Position numbers and translations under genes: made by a program. A model generated the notes under the pieces. That model was not told the origin of the DNA. It ran no database searches and saw only the letters and a program-made list of their open reading frames with translations. A stretch of DNA of 18,945 nt. Source: Actinomyces sp. (GTDB taxonomy: Bacteria; Actinomycetota; Actinomycetes; Actinomycetales; Actinomycetaceae). Location of the stretch: positions 1 through 18,945 of the forward strand of contig DUQT01000260.1 in assembly GCA_012837655.1 (NCBI GenBank), in the 5' to 3' direction. This document shows, one piece after another, positions 6,102-13,732 of this stretch (position 1 is its first letter; each line of letters begins with the position of its first letter).

Positions 6102-8243
6102 CTAGAAGACGTGCAGCGCCTCTGGGTAGTGGCATGCGTTCTTCGAGTCGACGTCGTCGGGCCCGCGCAGAACGGGGTGCTCGTTCAAGCACTTATCCTT
6201 CTCAGCGTCAGAAAGTAGCTTGAACTTCGGGCACCGCGTGCGGAATCGACAGCCGGACGGCGGGTTCGCAGGTGAAGGCAGATCGCCCTCAAGCAGAACC
6301 CGGTCGCGCTCGCGTTCGATGTGCGGGTCCGGAATCGGAATAGCCGAAAGCAGCGCCTGCGTGTACGGGTGTCGCGGCCTATCAAAGACTTCTTCGACAG
6401 CACCGACCTCGACAATCTTGCCCAAGTACATAACTGCCACGCGATCCGCGATATGGCGCACAACGGACAGGTCGTGTGCGACGAACAGGTATGACAGTTT
6501 CAGTTTCGCGCGTAGTTCTTCCAGCAGGTTGATTACGCCCGCTTGGATGGATACGTCGAGGGCGGAGACAGGCTCGTCCAAAACCAGAAGCTTCGGCCGC
6601 AACGCCAGGGCACGCGCGATACCAATTCTTTGACGCTGACCGCCAGAGAAGTGGCGCGGGTACCGGTTCAGGTGCGCCGGTTCGAGGCCGACGAGCTCCA
6701 TGAGTTCTTCAACGCGGTCGTTGATCTTGTCCTTGGGGTACCGGTTGTATTTCAGCGGTTCCGCAATGATTTCAGAGATCGGCATACGTGGATCCAGCGA
6801 CGCCATCGGATCCTGGAAAACGACCTGCAGGTCTTCGCGGATCTTGCGTCGACGCTGCCCGTTCAACTTCGCAGAGTCTTGCCCAAACACGACGATTGTG
6901 CCATCCTGCGGCTTCGTCAAGTTCAGAACCTCAAGCAGAGTGGTGGTTTTTCCACAGCCAGATTCGCCAACGAGAGCAAGCGTCTCACCCTCACGAATAT
7001 CTAGCGAGATCGAATCAACCGCGTGAACCGTCCCCACCTGGCGCTTGAAAATCGCGCCCTTCATGAGCGGGAAGTATTTCTTCAGGTCGGTGACTCGCAG
7101 GACCTCTTCGCGCTGGTTGCGATCCGCGTGGGCCATCGGCGAACTGAAGGCATCGGGGGCAGGGAAGATATCCGCGTGTCCCCAACCTTGCTCCACGATC
7201 TCCTTTGCACGAACACACGCGACCAGGTGGCGGTTCAGGTATTCCTCATCACCAGAGTCGTTGGGCGCTTGCTCCAGCTCGGGCTCACCGTCAAGACACT
7301 TTTCGTTTGCCAGTGGGCACCGCGGCGCAAACGGACAACCCGTCGGCTTTTGCAGCATCGAGGGCGGGTTACCCTCCACGGAAGCCAGCGGCTCCGACGA
7401 ATCCTGGTCCGGCCTTGGAAGCGACCCCAGCAGTCCAATCGTGTACGGCATCGTGGAGTTATAGAAAATGTCGTCCACCGTGCCCGACTCGACGCATCGA
7501 CCCGCGTACATAACCGCCACGCGGTCAGCCATACCGGCAACAACACCCAGGTCGTGCGTAATCATGACAACAGCCGCGCCGGTTTCGCGTTGCGCAGTCT
7601 TCAACAAATCCAGAATTTGCGCCTGGATTGTTACGTCGAGGGCGGTCGTGGGCTCGTCCGCGATAATCAGATCTGGATCATTTGCAATCGCGATTGCGAT
7701 CATTGCGCGCTGGCGCATACCGCCGGAGAACTCGTGCGGGAAAGACTTGAATCGAACCTCAGGGTTCGGGATCCCCACTAGGTCCAAAAGCTCAATCGCG
7801 CGCTTTCGCGCCGCCGAGTTCGACATCTTCTGGTGAATCGTTAGCGCCTCTACAATTTGGTCGCCAACTGTGTAAACCGGAGTCAGTGCAGACAGTGGGT
7901 CCTGGAAAACCATCGCGATCTTGTCACCGCGGATCTTCGACATCCAGCCGTCGGACTTACCCAGGATCTCGGTTCCGTGTAGCTTAACGGAACCGGTAAC
8001 ATCCGCGCTCTCGTCCAGTAGCCCCATAACGGCCATCGAGGTGACTGATTTACCGGAGCCGGACTCCCCCACAATCCCCAGTACTTCACCAGAGTTTACC
8101 TGCAGGTTCACACCACGAACGGCGTGCACAAGCCCGTCCTCGGACGGAAAAGTGACGTTTAGGTCCGATATTTCAAGGATCGGAACGCCGGGCTGGCGCT
8201 GCGGCACGGGAGTTCTTTCAATCTTGCGGCTTTTGCGGCTCAT
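6102..8243 (-). CDS. Oligopeptide ABC transporter ATPase, fused DppD-DppF type
   Basis: A 713-residue cytoplasmic protein with two complete ABC ATPase domains; it powers the two adjacent permeases. Domain 1: Walker A GESGSGKS 59-66, Q-loop Gln114, signature FSGGMRQR 172-179, Walker B LIIADEP 192-198, switch His230. Domain 2: Walker A GESGCGKT 426-433, signature FSGGQRQR 532-539, Walker B LLVLDEP 552-558, His590. Each half ends in an oligopeptide-transporter C-terminal region with four cysteines (303, 309, 316, 343 and 665, 671, 685, 704), the type of motif reported to hold an iron-sulfur cluster in some DppD proteins. The frame is open up to 8369, but the ATG at 8243 has GGAGG six bases upstream and gives the normal domain start, so I prefer it. 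Single-chain D-F fusions are common in actinobacteria. Confidence 0.93.
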   Translation of the reverse strand: MSRKSRKIERTPVPQRQPGVPILEISDLNVTFPSEDGLVHAVRGVNLQVNSGEVLGIVGESGSGKSVTSMAVMGLLDESADVTGSVKLHGTEILGKSDGWMSKIRGDKIAMVFQDPLSALTPVYTVGDQIVEALTIHQKMSNSAARKRAIELLDLVGIPNPEVRFKSFPHEFSGGMRQRAMIAIAIANDPDLIIADEPTTALDVTIQAQILDLLKTAQRETGAAVVMITHDLGVVAGMADRVAVMYAGRCVESGTVDDIFYNSTMPYTIGLLGSLPRPDQDSSEPLASVEGNPPSMLQKPTGCPFAPRCPLANEKCLDGEPELEQAPNDSGDEEYLNRHLVACVRAKEIVEQGWGHADIFPAPDAFSSPMAHADRNQREEVLRVTDLKKYFPLMKGAIFKRQVGTVHAVDSISLDIREGETLALVGESGCGKTTTLLEVLNLTKPQDGTIVVFGQDSAKLNGQRRRKIREDLQVVFQDPMASLDPRMPISEIIAEPLKYNRYPKDKINDRVEELMELVGLEPAHLNRYPRHFSGGQRQRIGIARALALRPKLLVLDEPVSALDVSIQAGVINLLEELRAKLKLSYLFVAHDLSVVRHIADRVAVMYLGKIVEVGAVEEVFDRPRHPYTQALLSAIPIPDPHIERERDRVLLEGDLPSPANPPSGCRFRTRCPKFKLLSDAEKDKCLNEHPVLRGPDDVDSKNACHYPEALHVF

Positions 8244-8328
8244 GCCTGGCCTCCAGTGCAAAAAGTGGTCATCGTCGGGAACGGAGCTGAGCTTCTGCGG
8301 CTCACGCTGCGGCTCATGCCTGGCCTCC
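8234..8328 (-). repeat. 21-bp direct repeat carrying RBS, start and overlapping stop
   Basis: The 21-base sequence at 8234-8254 is repeated exactly at 8308-8328, an offset of 74. Read on the minus strand each copy contains GGAGG, then GGCATGAGC, in which ATG overlaps TGA. The upstream copy holds the stop of the permease gene; the downstream copy holds the ATPase start. It looks like a short duplication of the gene junction. Confidence 0.85.
8240..8317 (-). CDS. Possible 25-residue minicistron between permease and ATPase
   Basis: The duplicated junction creates an ATG at 8317 that overlaps the permease stop (ATGA) and has GGAGG six bases upstream. Its frame runs 25 codons and ends in a TGA that overlaps the ATPase ATG at 8243, again as ATGA. 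The peptide starts MSRSVSRR and ends GGQA, the same last four residues as the permease. It resembles no protein I know. It is most likely a by-product of duplication that keeps translational coupling between the two genes, but real translation is possible. Confidence 0.3.
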   Translation of the reverse strand: MSRSVSRRSSAPFPTMTTFCTGGQA

Positions 8329-9330
8329 CGACTTGGATGACGGGTCGATCGCGTCACGTAGACCGTCACCGATAAAGTTCACGAAAATAAGTGTCAGCGT
8401 CAGGATCGTTGCGGGCGCCAGGAAGATCCACGGCGAGGTTGTTGCCATGCCCTGGCCTTCAGCGATTAGCACGCCCAGCGAGGTTTCCGGCGGTTGCACG
8501 CCGAATCCGAAGTATGAAAGCACGGTCTCTGACATGACCGCGTTAACGAAGCCCAACGCTGCGTCGATGATCAGGTATGACGCGACGTTCGGGATGATGT
8601 GCTTTGTGATGATGACGCGCGGCGGCACCGACATGTAGCGGGCAGCGGTCACGTATTCAAGGTTCTTGACCGACAGGGTCATTGACCTAACGACACGCGC
8701 GGTCAGCATCCAGCCAAACGCGGCTAGGAGCAAGATGAACACAAACGTCGAGGACTGGTTTCCACCGAACTTCTGCGAAATCACCGCGATGATCAGGAAG
8801 GACGGGATGACCAGCAGAAGGTCGATTACCCACAGGGCAGCCTTTTCAAAAAAGCCACCAAAGTACGCTGCAGACGCGCCCACAATCGCCGCCACAACGA
8901 CCTGAATTCCAGCCACAGCAATGCCGATAACGAGCGACTTACGCAAGCCCTCAATCGTCAGCGCGAAGACGTCTCGACCGCCCTGCGTTGTTCCAAACCA
9001 GTGTTCAGCACTTGGGCCCTGCAGGAAGTTTCCAGTGACCTCCTGGTAGTCCCAGGGCACCAAATACGGGCCAACAAGTGCAATTAGAACGATAACCAGG
9101 AATCCAAATACACCGATTTTCGAGGTCGTGGCTCGGAAGAACCGACGGCGAATCAACTGGCCTCGGGTTAGCCTCTTGCCCTTGCGGTCGGCTGCTTTCG
9201 CGGCTTCCTGCGCGGTTTCCTCTGTGTTTGCCATTGGCTCGAGGTCTGCGCCGGACTTGATTGCGGATTCACCTGCGAGTTCACGCGCGTTCTTAATGTC
9301 GCGTTCCTGAGGTTGGGGTTGGTTCGACAT
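8314..9330 (-). CDS. Oligopeptide ABC transporter permease, OppC/DppC type
   Basis: Inner-membrane subunit that, with the B-type permease, forms the transport channel. The 338-residue protein begins with a long hydrophilic tail (about residues 1-70, rich in Glu/Ala then Lys/Arg) before the first membrane segment IGVFGFLVIVLIALVGPYLV, as in many OppC proteins. The periplasmic GTTQGGRDVF motif (the usual GTD..GRD) is present. The EAA loop that contacts the ATPase reads EYVTAARYMSVPPRVIITKHIIPN. The C-terminal SETVLSYFGFGVQPPETSLG and the terminal DGLRDAIDP are family hallmarks. The ATG at 9330 starts two bases after the stop of the upstream permease, with GAGGGTGAG just before it. The stop overlaps a downstream ATG, so the operon is tightly coupled. 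Confidence 0.94.
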   Translation of the reverse strand: MSNQPQPQERDIKNARELAGESAIKSGADLEPMANTEETAQEAAKAADRKGKRLTRGQLIRRRFFRATTSKIGVFGFLVIVLIALVGPYLVPWDYQEVTGNFLQGPSAEHWFGTTQGGRDVFALTIEGLRKSLVIGIAVAGIQVVVAAIVGASAAYFGGFFEKAALWVIDLLLVIPSFLIIAVISQKFGGNQSSTFVFILLLAAFGWMLTARVVRSMTLSVKNLEYVTAARYMSVPPRVIITKHIIPNVASYLIIDAALGFVNAVMSETVLSYFGFGVQPPETSLGVLIAEGQGMATTSPWIFLAPATILTLTLIFVNFIGDGLRDAIDPSSKSGGQA

Positions 9331-9332
9331 GT

Positions 9333-10316
9333 TTAGCTCACCCTCACTCGCGGGTCAACGACGACTATCAGCAGGTCAGAAAGCAGAGCACCACTTAGGG
9401 TCGCAACGCCGGAGAACGCCACAACCGCAGCGGTTCCGTTAATGTCTTGGCCGCGGATTGATTCAACGCCGAAGATACCCATGCCGTGCCAGCCGAAGAC
9501 CTGCTCGGTGACGGTTGCGCCCAGGAACAGGGTTGCAACAGCGAACGCAAAGAAGGTTGCCATCGGTACCAAAGAGGTCCGAAGCGCGTGCCGAGTAACA
9601 GCCTTGGACTTAACGAGGCCCTTCGCTCGGGCCGTCCTCACATAATCGGCGCCCAAAGTGTCAAGCATCAGGTTGCGCTGGTAACGAGAATACGAAGCAA
9701 TACCAGTCAAAGACATGGACAGCGTCGGAAGGAGAAGGTGCTGCATACGGTCAAAGAACGCGGCACCAAAGTAGTCGCCGTGAATGCCTGTTTCACCTGT
9801 GAATTCAAAGAACTGCCAGCCGGTCGCACTGTTAAACTGCGTCGCACCAATCTGAAGCAGGTTCGCCAAAACGATAACCGGCGTAGAGATGATAATCAGC
9901 GACAGAATCGAGATGAAACGGTCCGTCTTCGAGTACTGCTTCGTTGCAGTCCAAGCACCAACCGCGACACCACCAATCATGCCGACCAGTGAACCGATCA
10001 GGATCAGGCGAACCGAAACCCAAATACGCACACTAATAATCGAGTTGACCGAAGATCCAGTCGGCGTCATCCCCCAGTCCCAGTCGGTGAAAATCCGGCT
10101 GAGCCAGATTTGGTACCTTTCCCAAACGGGGACCGTGTCCGAAATGTTGTAGGCGATAAACAACCGTTCAAGAGCGTCCCAGTCCCTCGTGGGGTCGGTG
10201 ATGTCGTAGGCCGCTTTCGGATCCAGCGTCACTGACGCAATTATGAACGCCAACGACACGGCGATGAACAGCAGGACAGCGTAGTTCGCCAGCCTTCTCG
10301 CCAGGTAGTAAAACAT
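9333..10316 (-). CDS. Oligopeptide ABC transporter permease, OppB/DppB type
   Basis: First gene of the importer operon and partner of the C-type permease. The 327-residue protein opens with the typical YYLARRLANYAVLLFIAVSL membrane segment, followed by a periplasmic part holding WERYQIWLSRIFTDWDWGMT. Five further membrane segments follow, and the ATPase-contact loop reads ADYVRTARAKGLVKSKAVTR. The end is the family pattern DLLIVVVDPRVRVS. The first periplasmic loop lacks the usual long stretch of larger homologs, but overall length is normal. The ATG at 10316 is preceded by AGAAGG nine bases upstream. A 505-base gap separates it from the next gene upstream, so its promoter must lie there. Confidence 0.94.
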   Translation of the reverse strand: MFYYLARRLANYAVLLFIAVSLAFIIASVTLDPKAAYDITDPTRDWDALERLFIAYNISDTVPVWERYQIWLSRIFTDWDWGMTPTGSSVNSIISVRIWVSVRLILIGSLVGMIGGVAVGAWTATKQYSKTDRFISILSLIIISTPVIVLANLLQIGATQFNSATGWQFFEFTGETGIHGDYFGAAFFDRMQHLLLPTLSMSLTGIASYSRYQRNLMLDTLGADYVRTARAKGLVKSKAVTRHALRTSLVPMATFFAFAVATLFLGATVTEQVFGWHGMGIFGVESIRGQDINGTAAVVAFSGVATLSGALLSDLLIVVVDPRVRVS

Positions 10317-10745
10317 AAATTATGACCTTCTTTGGGGAATCCCTGTCATCTCCACTCACATTCCAGCGAGCATCGCAGGAAACCTTGGAACCTTTCCCAC
10401 CTTTTGTAGGAAAACCTCCAAAACTGTCTATTGACTTTAGTTTCTTTCTGCACAATAGAGAACCCGAAAACTCGCTCCAACGCAATTTATATTCGTATTG
10501 AGCGGTTATCTAGACGGTCAAGAACCCCTATACGCCTCACCACGGATTCCACATTTCCGCGCCAACACGGGAATAGTTAACCTCCTAGAAACATAACTGT
10601 TAGATTCGTCGCCGAGGGCGGTGCCTACCGAATGTTGGACGCAAAAACCGCCTGCCAATCCGGCTTCCTGCCGGGTAGTTTCGCGCATTCTTGCTTACCT
10701 AATTCCGTATACGACTGTTCGTGATGCTGGCTAGGATGCCCAAAA
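10317..10745 (-). promoter_or_regulatory. Upstream region of the ABC operon with weak promoter and inverted repeat
   Basis: No gene is supported in this stretch. On the minus strand TTGACC (10516-10521) and TACGAA (10492-10497) are 18 bases apart, a weak promoter candidate. TCTATTG (10427-10433) and CAATAGA (10453-10459) form a perfect 7-bp inverted repeat with a 19-base spacer, a possible operator. Another copy of the dispersed motif GAGGGCGGTGC lies at 10614-10624. About 175 bases of leader would precede the first permease. Confidence 0.3.
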
Positions 10746-10781
10746 GCGGGGCCCGAACACTTTGCTGTGTCCGAGCCCCGC
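10746..10781 (-). terminator. Terminator of the persulfide dioxygenase gene
   Basis: GCGGGGC (10746-10752) pairs with GCCCCGC (10775-10781), extended by CG and ACAC/GTGT pairs with two mismatches, around a short loop. On the minus strand the hairpin is followed by TTTTGGG, and it lies about 40 bases past the stop of the MBL/rhodanese gene. Its rising strand starts within GAGGGCGGGGCTC, a variant of the dispersed motif. Confidence 0.75.
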
Positions 10782-10821
10782 CCTCGTGAATGATTATTTG
10801 ATGGCCACAACGCCCAGGTGG

Positions 10822-12225
10822 TTAGGCATCTTCGGTTACTACTGGCTTGCCCGCGGCTTCCCAGGCGTTGAAGGAGCCCTTGAGCTCGACGACCTTGTAT
10901 CCGGCGCGACGCAGAGCGGATGACGCGATCGAGTTTGTGCGGCCCGTCTGGCAGTTAGTCACGTAGATGTCGTCCTTGTTGAGTTTGTCGAGCTCCCACA
11001 TGATGCGCGAAACTCCGATGCGTTGCGCGTTAGGGAGGTGGCCCGCGTTGAAGGCGGAGCGCTCGCGCACGTCGATTAGGCCGTCATGTTCGAAGTTTTC
11101 GAACTCGTCGACGGTGATGACTTCCGGAACGAATGTTGGAAGCCCCTCGAGGCTGGTCACATACCCGTCCACCTTGTCGATTCCGACGCGGACGAGGTGG
11201 TCCCAGATGCGCTGCGCCTCCTCCTGGTCAGGCGCAAGGAGGATGAGGGCGGTGTCCTCGCGCTCAGGGTCGAATGCCCAACCACCGTAGGTTGCCGGCT
11301 TGGTGTAAACCAGGTTCAGCGAGTCCTTTACCGTGCCCTTGTGGGCCTCGTTCTGGTCGCGAGTGTCAACAAACACGTGGCTTCCAGCTTCGAGTTTGCC
11401 AACCACGTCCTCGGCGCCCATTTCCTGCAACAGCTTGCGTTCGCCCATGATGGCGGGGCCTTCGCGGTTTTGGCGCTTCATGCGCGCAAAGTAGGCGTGC
11501 GCGTCCGGCTGACCGTCGAGGAGTTCGTCGACGAAGCCCTGCTCGTCATTTTCGGCGATGTACTTGCCCCACCAGGAGAAGTTGCGCTCGTAGCCGACAG
11601 TCGTTACCGGAACGGACCCGAGCGCCTTGCCGCACGCGGAACCGGAACCGTGCGCTGGGTAAACCTGCACGTAGTCCGGGAGAGTCACGAACTTGTCACG
11701 CAGCGATTCGAAAGTCTGTTTTGCGCCAACAAAGCGCGTATCGACAGCGCCCGCAGCTTCATCCAGGAGGTCGGGGCGGCCCAGGTCGCCTGCGAATACA
11801 AAGTCGCCGGTGAACATATAGCCAGGCTTGTCGGAGAAGGCGCCGTCGGTGAGGAGGAAGGATAGGTGCTCCGGGGTGTGTCCCGGGGTGTGAACAGCCT
11901 GAATGGTTAAGTTTCCGACGTTGAAAGTGTCCCCGTCATACATGAGTTCACCCTCGAACCCGTACTGCCAGTCTTCACCGCCCTCGCCGGAAAGGTGAAT
12001 TGTCGCGCCGGTTGCGGCGGCGAGTTCGCGCGTGCCGGATAGGTAATCGGCGTGAATGTGAGTTTCGGTCACGTGCGTAATCTTCATGCCGTTCGCTTCG
12101 GCGAGGTCCAGGTACGGCTGAATGTCGCGGCGAGCGTCGATGACTAGCGCCTCATTCTTTGCCTGACAGCCAATGAAGTAGCTTGCCTGAGCGAGGTCTT
12201 CGTCGTAGATCCGTTCGAGCAGCAT
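10822..12225 (-). CDS. CstB-like persulfide dioxygenase/rhodanese fusion
   Basis: Probable sulfide/persulfide detoxification enzyme: a metallo-beta-lactamase-fold dioxygenase that oxidises low-molecular-weight persulfides, joined to rhodanese domains that transfer sulfur. The 467 residues show THIHAD 55-60, HTPGH 112-116, TGD 139-141 and PAHG 190-193, the ETHE1-type iron ligands (HxHxD, His116, Asp141, His192). A first rhodanese-like domain (about 265-360) has VDTRD but no catalytic Cys, and a second (about 370-465) has LIDVRE and the active-site loop NCQTGRT with Cys425. This order, dioxygenase, inactive rhodanese, active rhodanese, is that of staphylococcal CstB. The frame stays open to 12897, but ATG 12225, with AAGGA upstream, matches the family start; the extension overlaps zupT and is low complexity. 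A CsoR/CstR-type operator upstream supports the call. Confidence 0.85.
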   Translation of the reverse strand: MLLERIYDEDLAQASYFIGCQAKNEALVIDARRDIQPYLDLAEANGMKITHVTETHIHADYLSGTRELAAATGATIHLSGEGGEDWQYGFEGELMYDGDTFNVGNLTIQAVHTPGHTPEHLSFLLTDGAFSDKPGYMFTGDFVFAGDLGRPDLLDEAAGAVDTRFVGAKQTFESLRDKFVTLPDYVQVYPAHGSGSACGKALGSVPVTTVGYERNFSWWGKYIAENDEQGFVDELLDGQPDAHAYFARMKRQNREGPAIMGERKLLQEMGAEDVVGKLEAGSHVFVDTRDQNEAHKGTVKDSLNLVYTKPATYGGWAFDPEREDTALILLAPDQEEAQRIWDHLVRVGIDKVDGYVTSLEGLPTFVPEVITVDEFENFEHDGLIDVRERSAFNAGHLPNAQRIGVSRIMWELDKLNKDDIYVTNCQTGRTNSIASSALRRAGYKVVELKGSFNAWEAAGKPVVTEDA

Positions 12226-12342
12226 TTGTTTTCCTTTTGGTTGGGTGCAAATTCTGGCTGTGCTCCCCCGCTTTGTGTCGCGGTGATTATCTGGGGCCGT
12301 GAATTGTTGCGGCCGCGAAAACCTTGGTTTAAGTGGGGTAGC

Positions 12343-12371
12343 ACTATAAGACTCGGTCTTAGTTGACCCAA
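12343..12371 (-). promoter_or_regulatory. Candidate promoter (proximal) of the persulfide gene
   Basis: On the minus strand TTGGGT (12366-12371) and TATAGT (12343-12348) are 17 bases apart, about 120 bases before the ATG. The -10 matches five of six consensus bases. The spacer carries a small palindrome AAGAC-TCG-GTCTT (12348-12360). Its -35 overlaps the -10 of the operator-bearing candidate, so one of the two may be the true promoter. Confidence 0.4.
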
Positions 12372-12399
12372 CCATAATACCCCTGGGGGTATATTGCAA
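12371..12399 (-). promoter_or_regulatory. CsoR/CstR-type operator inside a candidate promoter
   Basis: ATACCCC-TG-GGGGTAT (12377-12392) is a perfect 7-2-7 inverted repeat with GC core and AT flanks, the pattern bound by CsoR-family repressors (CsoR for copper, CstR for persulfides). On the minus strand it fills the 17-base spacer between TTGCAA (12394-12399) and TATGGT (12371-12376), so binding would block RNA polymerase. The downstream gene is a CstB-like persulfide enzyme, which fits CstR-type control. No regulator gene lies in the window. The geometry is seen; the regulator is inferred. Confidence 0.65.
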
Positions 12400-12650
12400 C
12401 GGTGTTCTCAAAAGTTGCGTGAGGCGCGACGCAGCGGTAGTTTGCGGCGCGGAAAAGCTGCGCGTTTGGGTTGCCGCAGCGTGGCTTGGTTTTGCGTAGT
12501 GCCGGACGCCACGGCACGAGGGCGTTGCAACTTTGGCACGTGCGCGGCGCGGTTGCATCGGAGTGCAGAGGTGCGCAGGGACGTTGCTTTTATGGCGCGG
12601 AAACGCTGCGGGTTTGGGTTGCCGGCGGGCACGTGTGGCCGTTTGGGAAC
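12400..12650. repeat. GC-rich gap with 31-bp direct repeat (12446-12476, 12594-12624)
   Basis: The two copies match at 29 of 31 bases, share GGCGCGGAAA and GTTTGGGTTGCCG, and are 148 bases apart. The region between is rich in GCG/CGC and variants of GGCGCGGTTGC. It lies between the 3' end of zupT and the persulfide gene promoter. No clear zupT terminator and no coding sequence are seen. Confidence 0.6.
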
Positions 12651-13448
12651 TTAGATGAACAGCGCGAGCGACACCGCCATGGTTGCCATTCCGGCGACGA
12701 GGCCGTAGACGGCGACGTGGTGCTCCCCTGTTTGTTGGGCTGTTGGAAGCAGTTCGTCCAGCGAGATGAACATCATGATTCCCGCCACTGCGGCGAAAGC
12801 GACTCCCATTGTCGCTGGGCCCATTAGCGGCATCAGAAGTACGAAACCAATCAGCGCTCCCGCGGGCTCCGCAAGCCCCGACAGGAATGACCACCAAAGG
12901 GCCTTCTTCTTGTTACCAGTAGCTTGTCGGATCGGGACGGCCACAGCCACGCCCTCGGGAATATTGTGGATTGCGATCGCGGCGGCGACGGGTATCGCGA
13001 GTTGTGGATCTTCTAACGCCGCGATGAATGTTGCGAACCCTTCGGGGAAATTGTGCAGGCCGATTGCAAGCGCGGTGAGGGTGCCCATTTTCATGAGTTG
13101 GCGGCGCTCGCGCAGTTTTTCTGGGTCGTCGATTCCCTGCGGTTCGTGAGGGTTGATTGGTTCTGGCACGAGCCAGTCGATCACACCGATGATGCCGATT
13201 CCGACGAAAAATGACGCGATCGCGGCCCACGCGCCGCCGCGTTCACCCCAGATGGATTGGAGGGATTCGAAGCCTTTCGGGAGGATCTCCATCATGGAGA
13301 CATACACCATCACGCCGGCCGAGAATCCGAGCGCGCCAGCCATGAACCTCTTGCCGGGCGCTGTTTTCAGCACGGAAATAACGCCGCCGATGCCGGTTGA
13401 CAGGCCGGCAAACATTGTCAGCGCGAATGCGAACCAAAAATTTTCCAC
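12651..13448 (-). CDS. zupT: ZIP-family divalent metal transporter ZupT
   Basis: Membrane importer for zinc and related divalent metals. The 265 residues hold about eight hydrophobic segments, and the metal-site motifs are intact: HNFPEG at 132-137, HNIPEG at 161-166 and Glu194 in LSGLAEPAG. A hydrophilic loop with several Asp/Glu/His lies between segments 3 and 4 (about 95-118), as usual for ZIP proteins. Length is as for bacterial ZupT (about 260-270). The start is a GTG at 13448, giving MENFWFAFALTMFAG; the upstream ribosome site (AATGAGAAC) is weak, and an ATG eight bases upstream is out of frame. The gene stands alone between the persulfide enzyme and ytoQ. Zinc as the main substrate is family knowledge, not shown here. 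Confidence 0.92.
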   Translation of the reverse strand: MENFWFAFALTMFAGLSTGIGGVISVLKTAPGKRFMAGALGFSAGVMVYVSMMEILPKGFESLQSIWGERGGAWAAIASFFVGIGIIGVIDWLVPEPINPHEPQGIDDPEKLRERRQLMKMGTLTALAIGLHNFPEGFATFIAALEDPQLAIPVAAAIAIHNIPEGVAVAVPIRQATGNKKKALWWSFLSGLAEPAGALIGFVLLMPLMGPATMGVAFAAVAGIMMFISLDELLPTAQQTGEHHVAVYGLVAGMATMAVSLALFI

Positions 13449-13556
13449 GTTCTCATTTCTAAGGTCGGTGGGCCTCAGGGGCGTTGTCCACGCCTCAGCT
13501 TACATGGTTCGTCTCGCACGATTGGCGGCGTTTCAGCGCATTACGCGGTCTTCGGG

Positions 13557-13707
13557 ATGCCTCCGCAACTTCGCGGACACAGGTGTGCGCATCGAATCCG
13601 GGCGTGCAGGGGCCCGGTGCGTCCGCGACTTCGGGGAATTTGGACTGCGCACCTAATCCGAACGCACAGCGACCGAGGTGCGTTCACATCGTCGGGAGTT
13701 TTAACCC
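13557..13707. repeat. Degenerate 60-bp repeat (about 2.5 units)
   Basis: The anchors TCCGCAACTTCG (13563), TCCGCGACTTCG (13623) and TTCACATCGTCG (13683) are exactly 60 bases apart, each preceded by GATGC/GGTGC/GGTGCG. The first two units also share GCGCA.C.AATCCG. The array fills the gap between ytoQ and zupT (13449-13732). The upstream 60 bases do not match. Confidence 0.55.
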
Positions 13708-13732
13708 GCCCCCTTCCTTGGGAACCGCAGCC

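Noticed and set aside
7023..7781. 252-residue plus-strand frame inside the ATPase gene
   Set aside because: It is antisense to conserved ABC domain sequence and has no recognisable protein features; a long open antisense frame is common in GC-rich genes.
8244..8369. 42-residue extension of the fused ATPase
   Set aside because: It overlaps the permease end, lacks a ribosome site at 8369, and precedes a well-placed GGAGG and ATG at 8243.
10168..10485. 105-residue minus-strand frame upstream of and overlapping permease B
   Set aside because: It overlaps the well-supported permease in another frame and has no domain features.
11086..11865. 259-residue plus-strand frame opposite the persulfide gene
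   Set aside because: It is the antisense shadow of the conserved dioxygenase/rhodanese coding sequence.
12226..12897. 224-residue N-terminal extension of the persulfide dioxygenase frame
   Set aside because: It overlaps the 3' part of zupT on the same strand, is Arg/Ala/Pro-rich and repetitive, and runs through the promoter and operator; the ATG at 12225 gives the normal family start.
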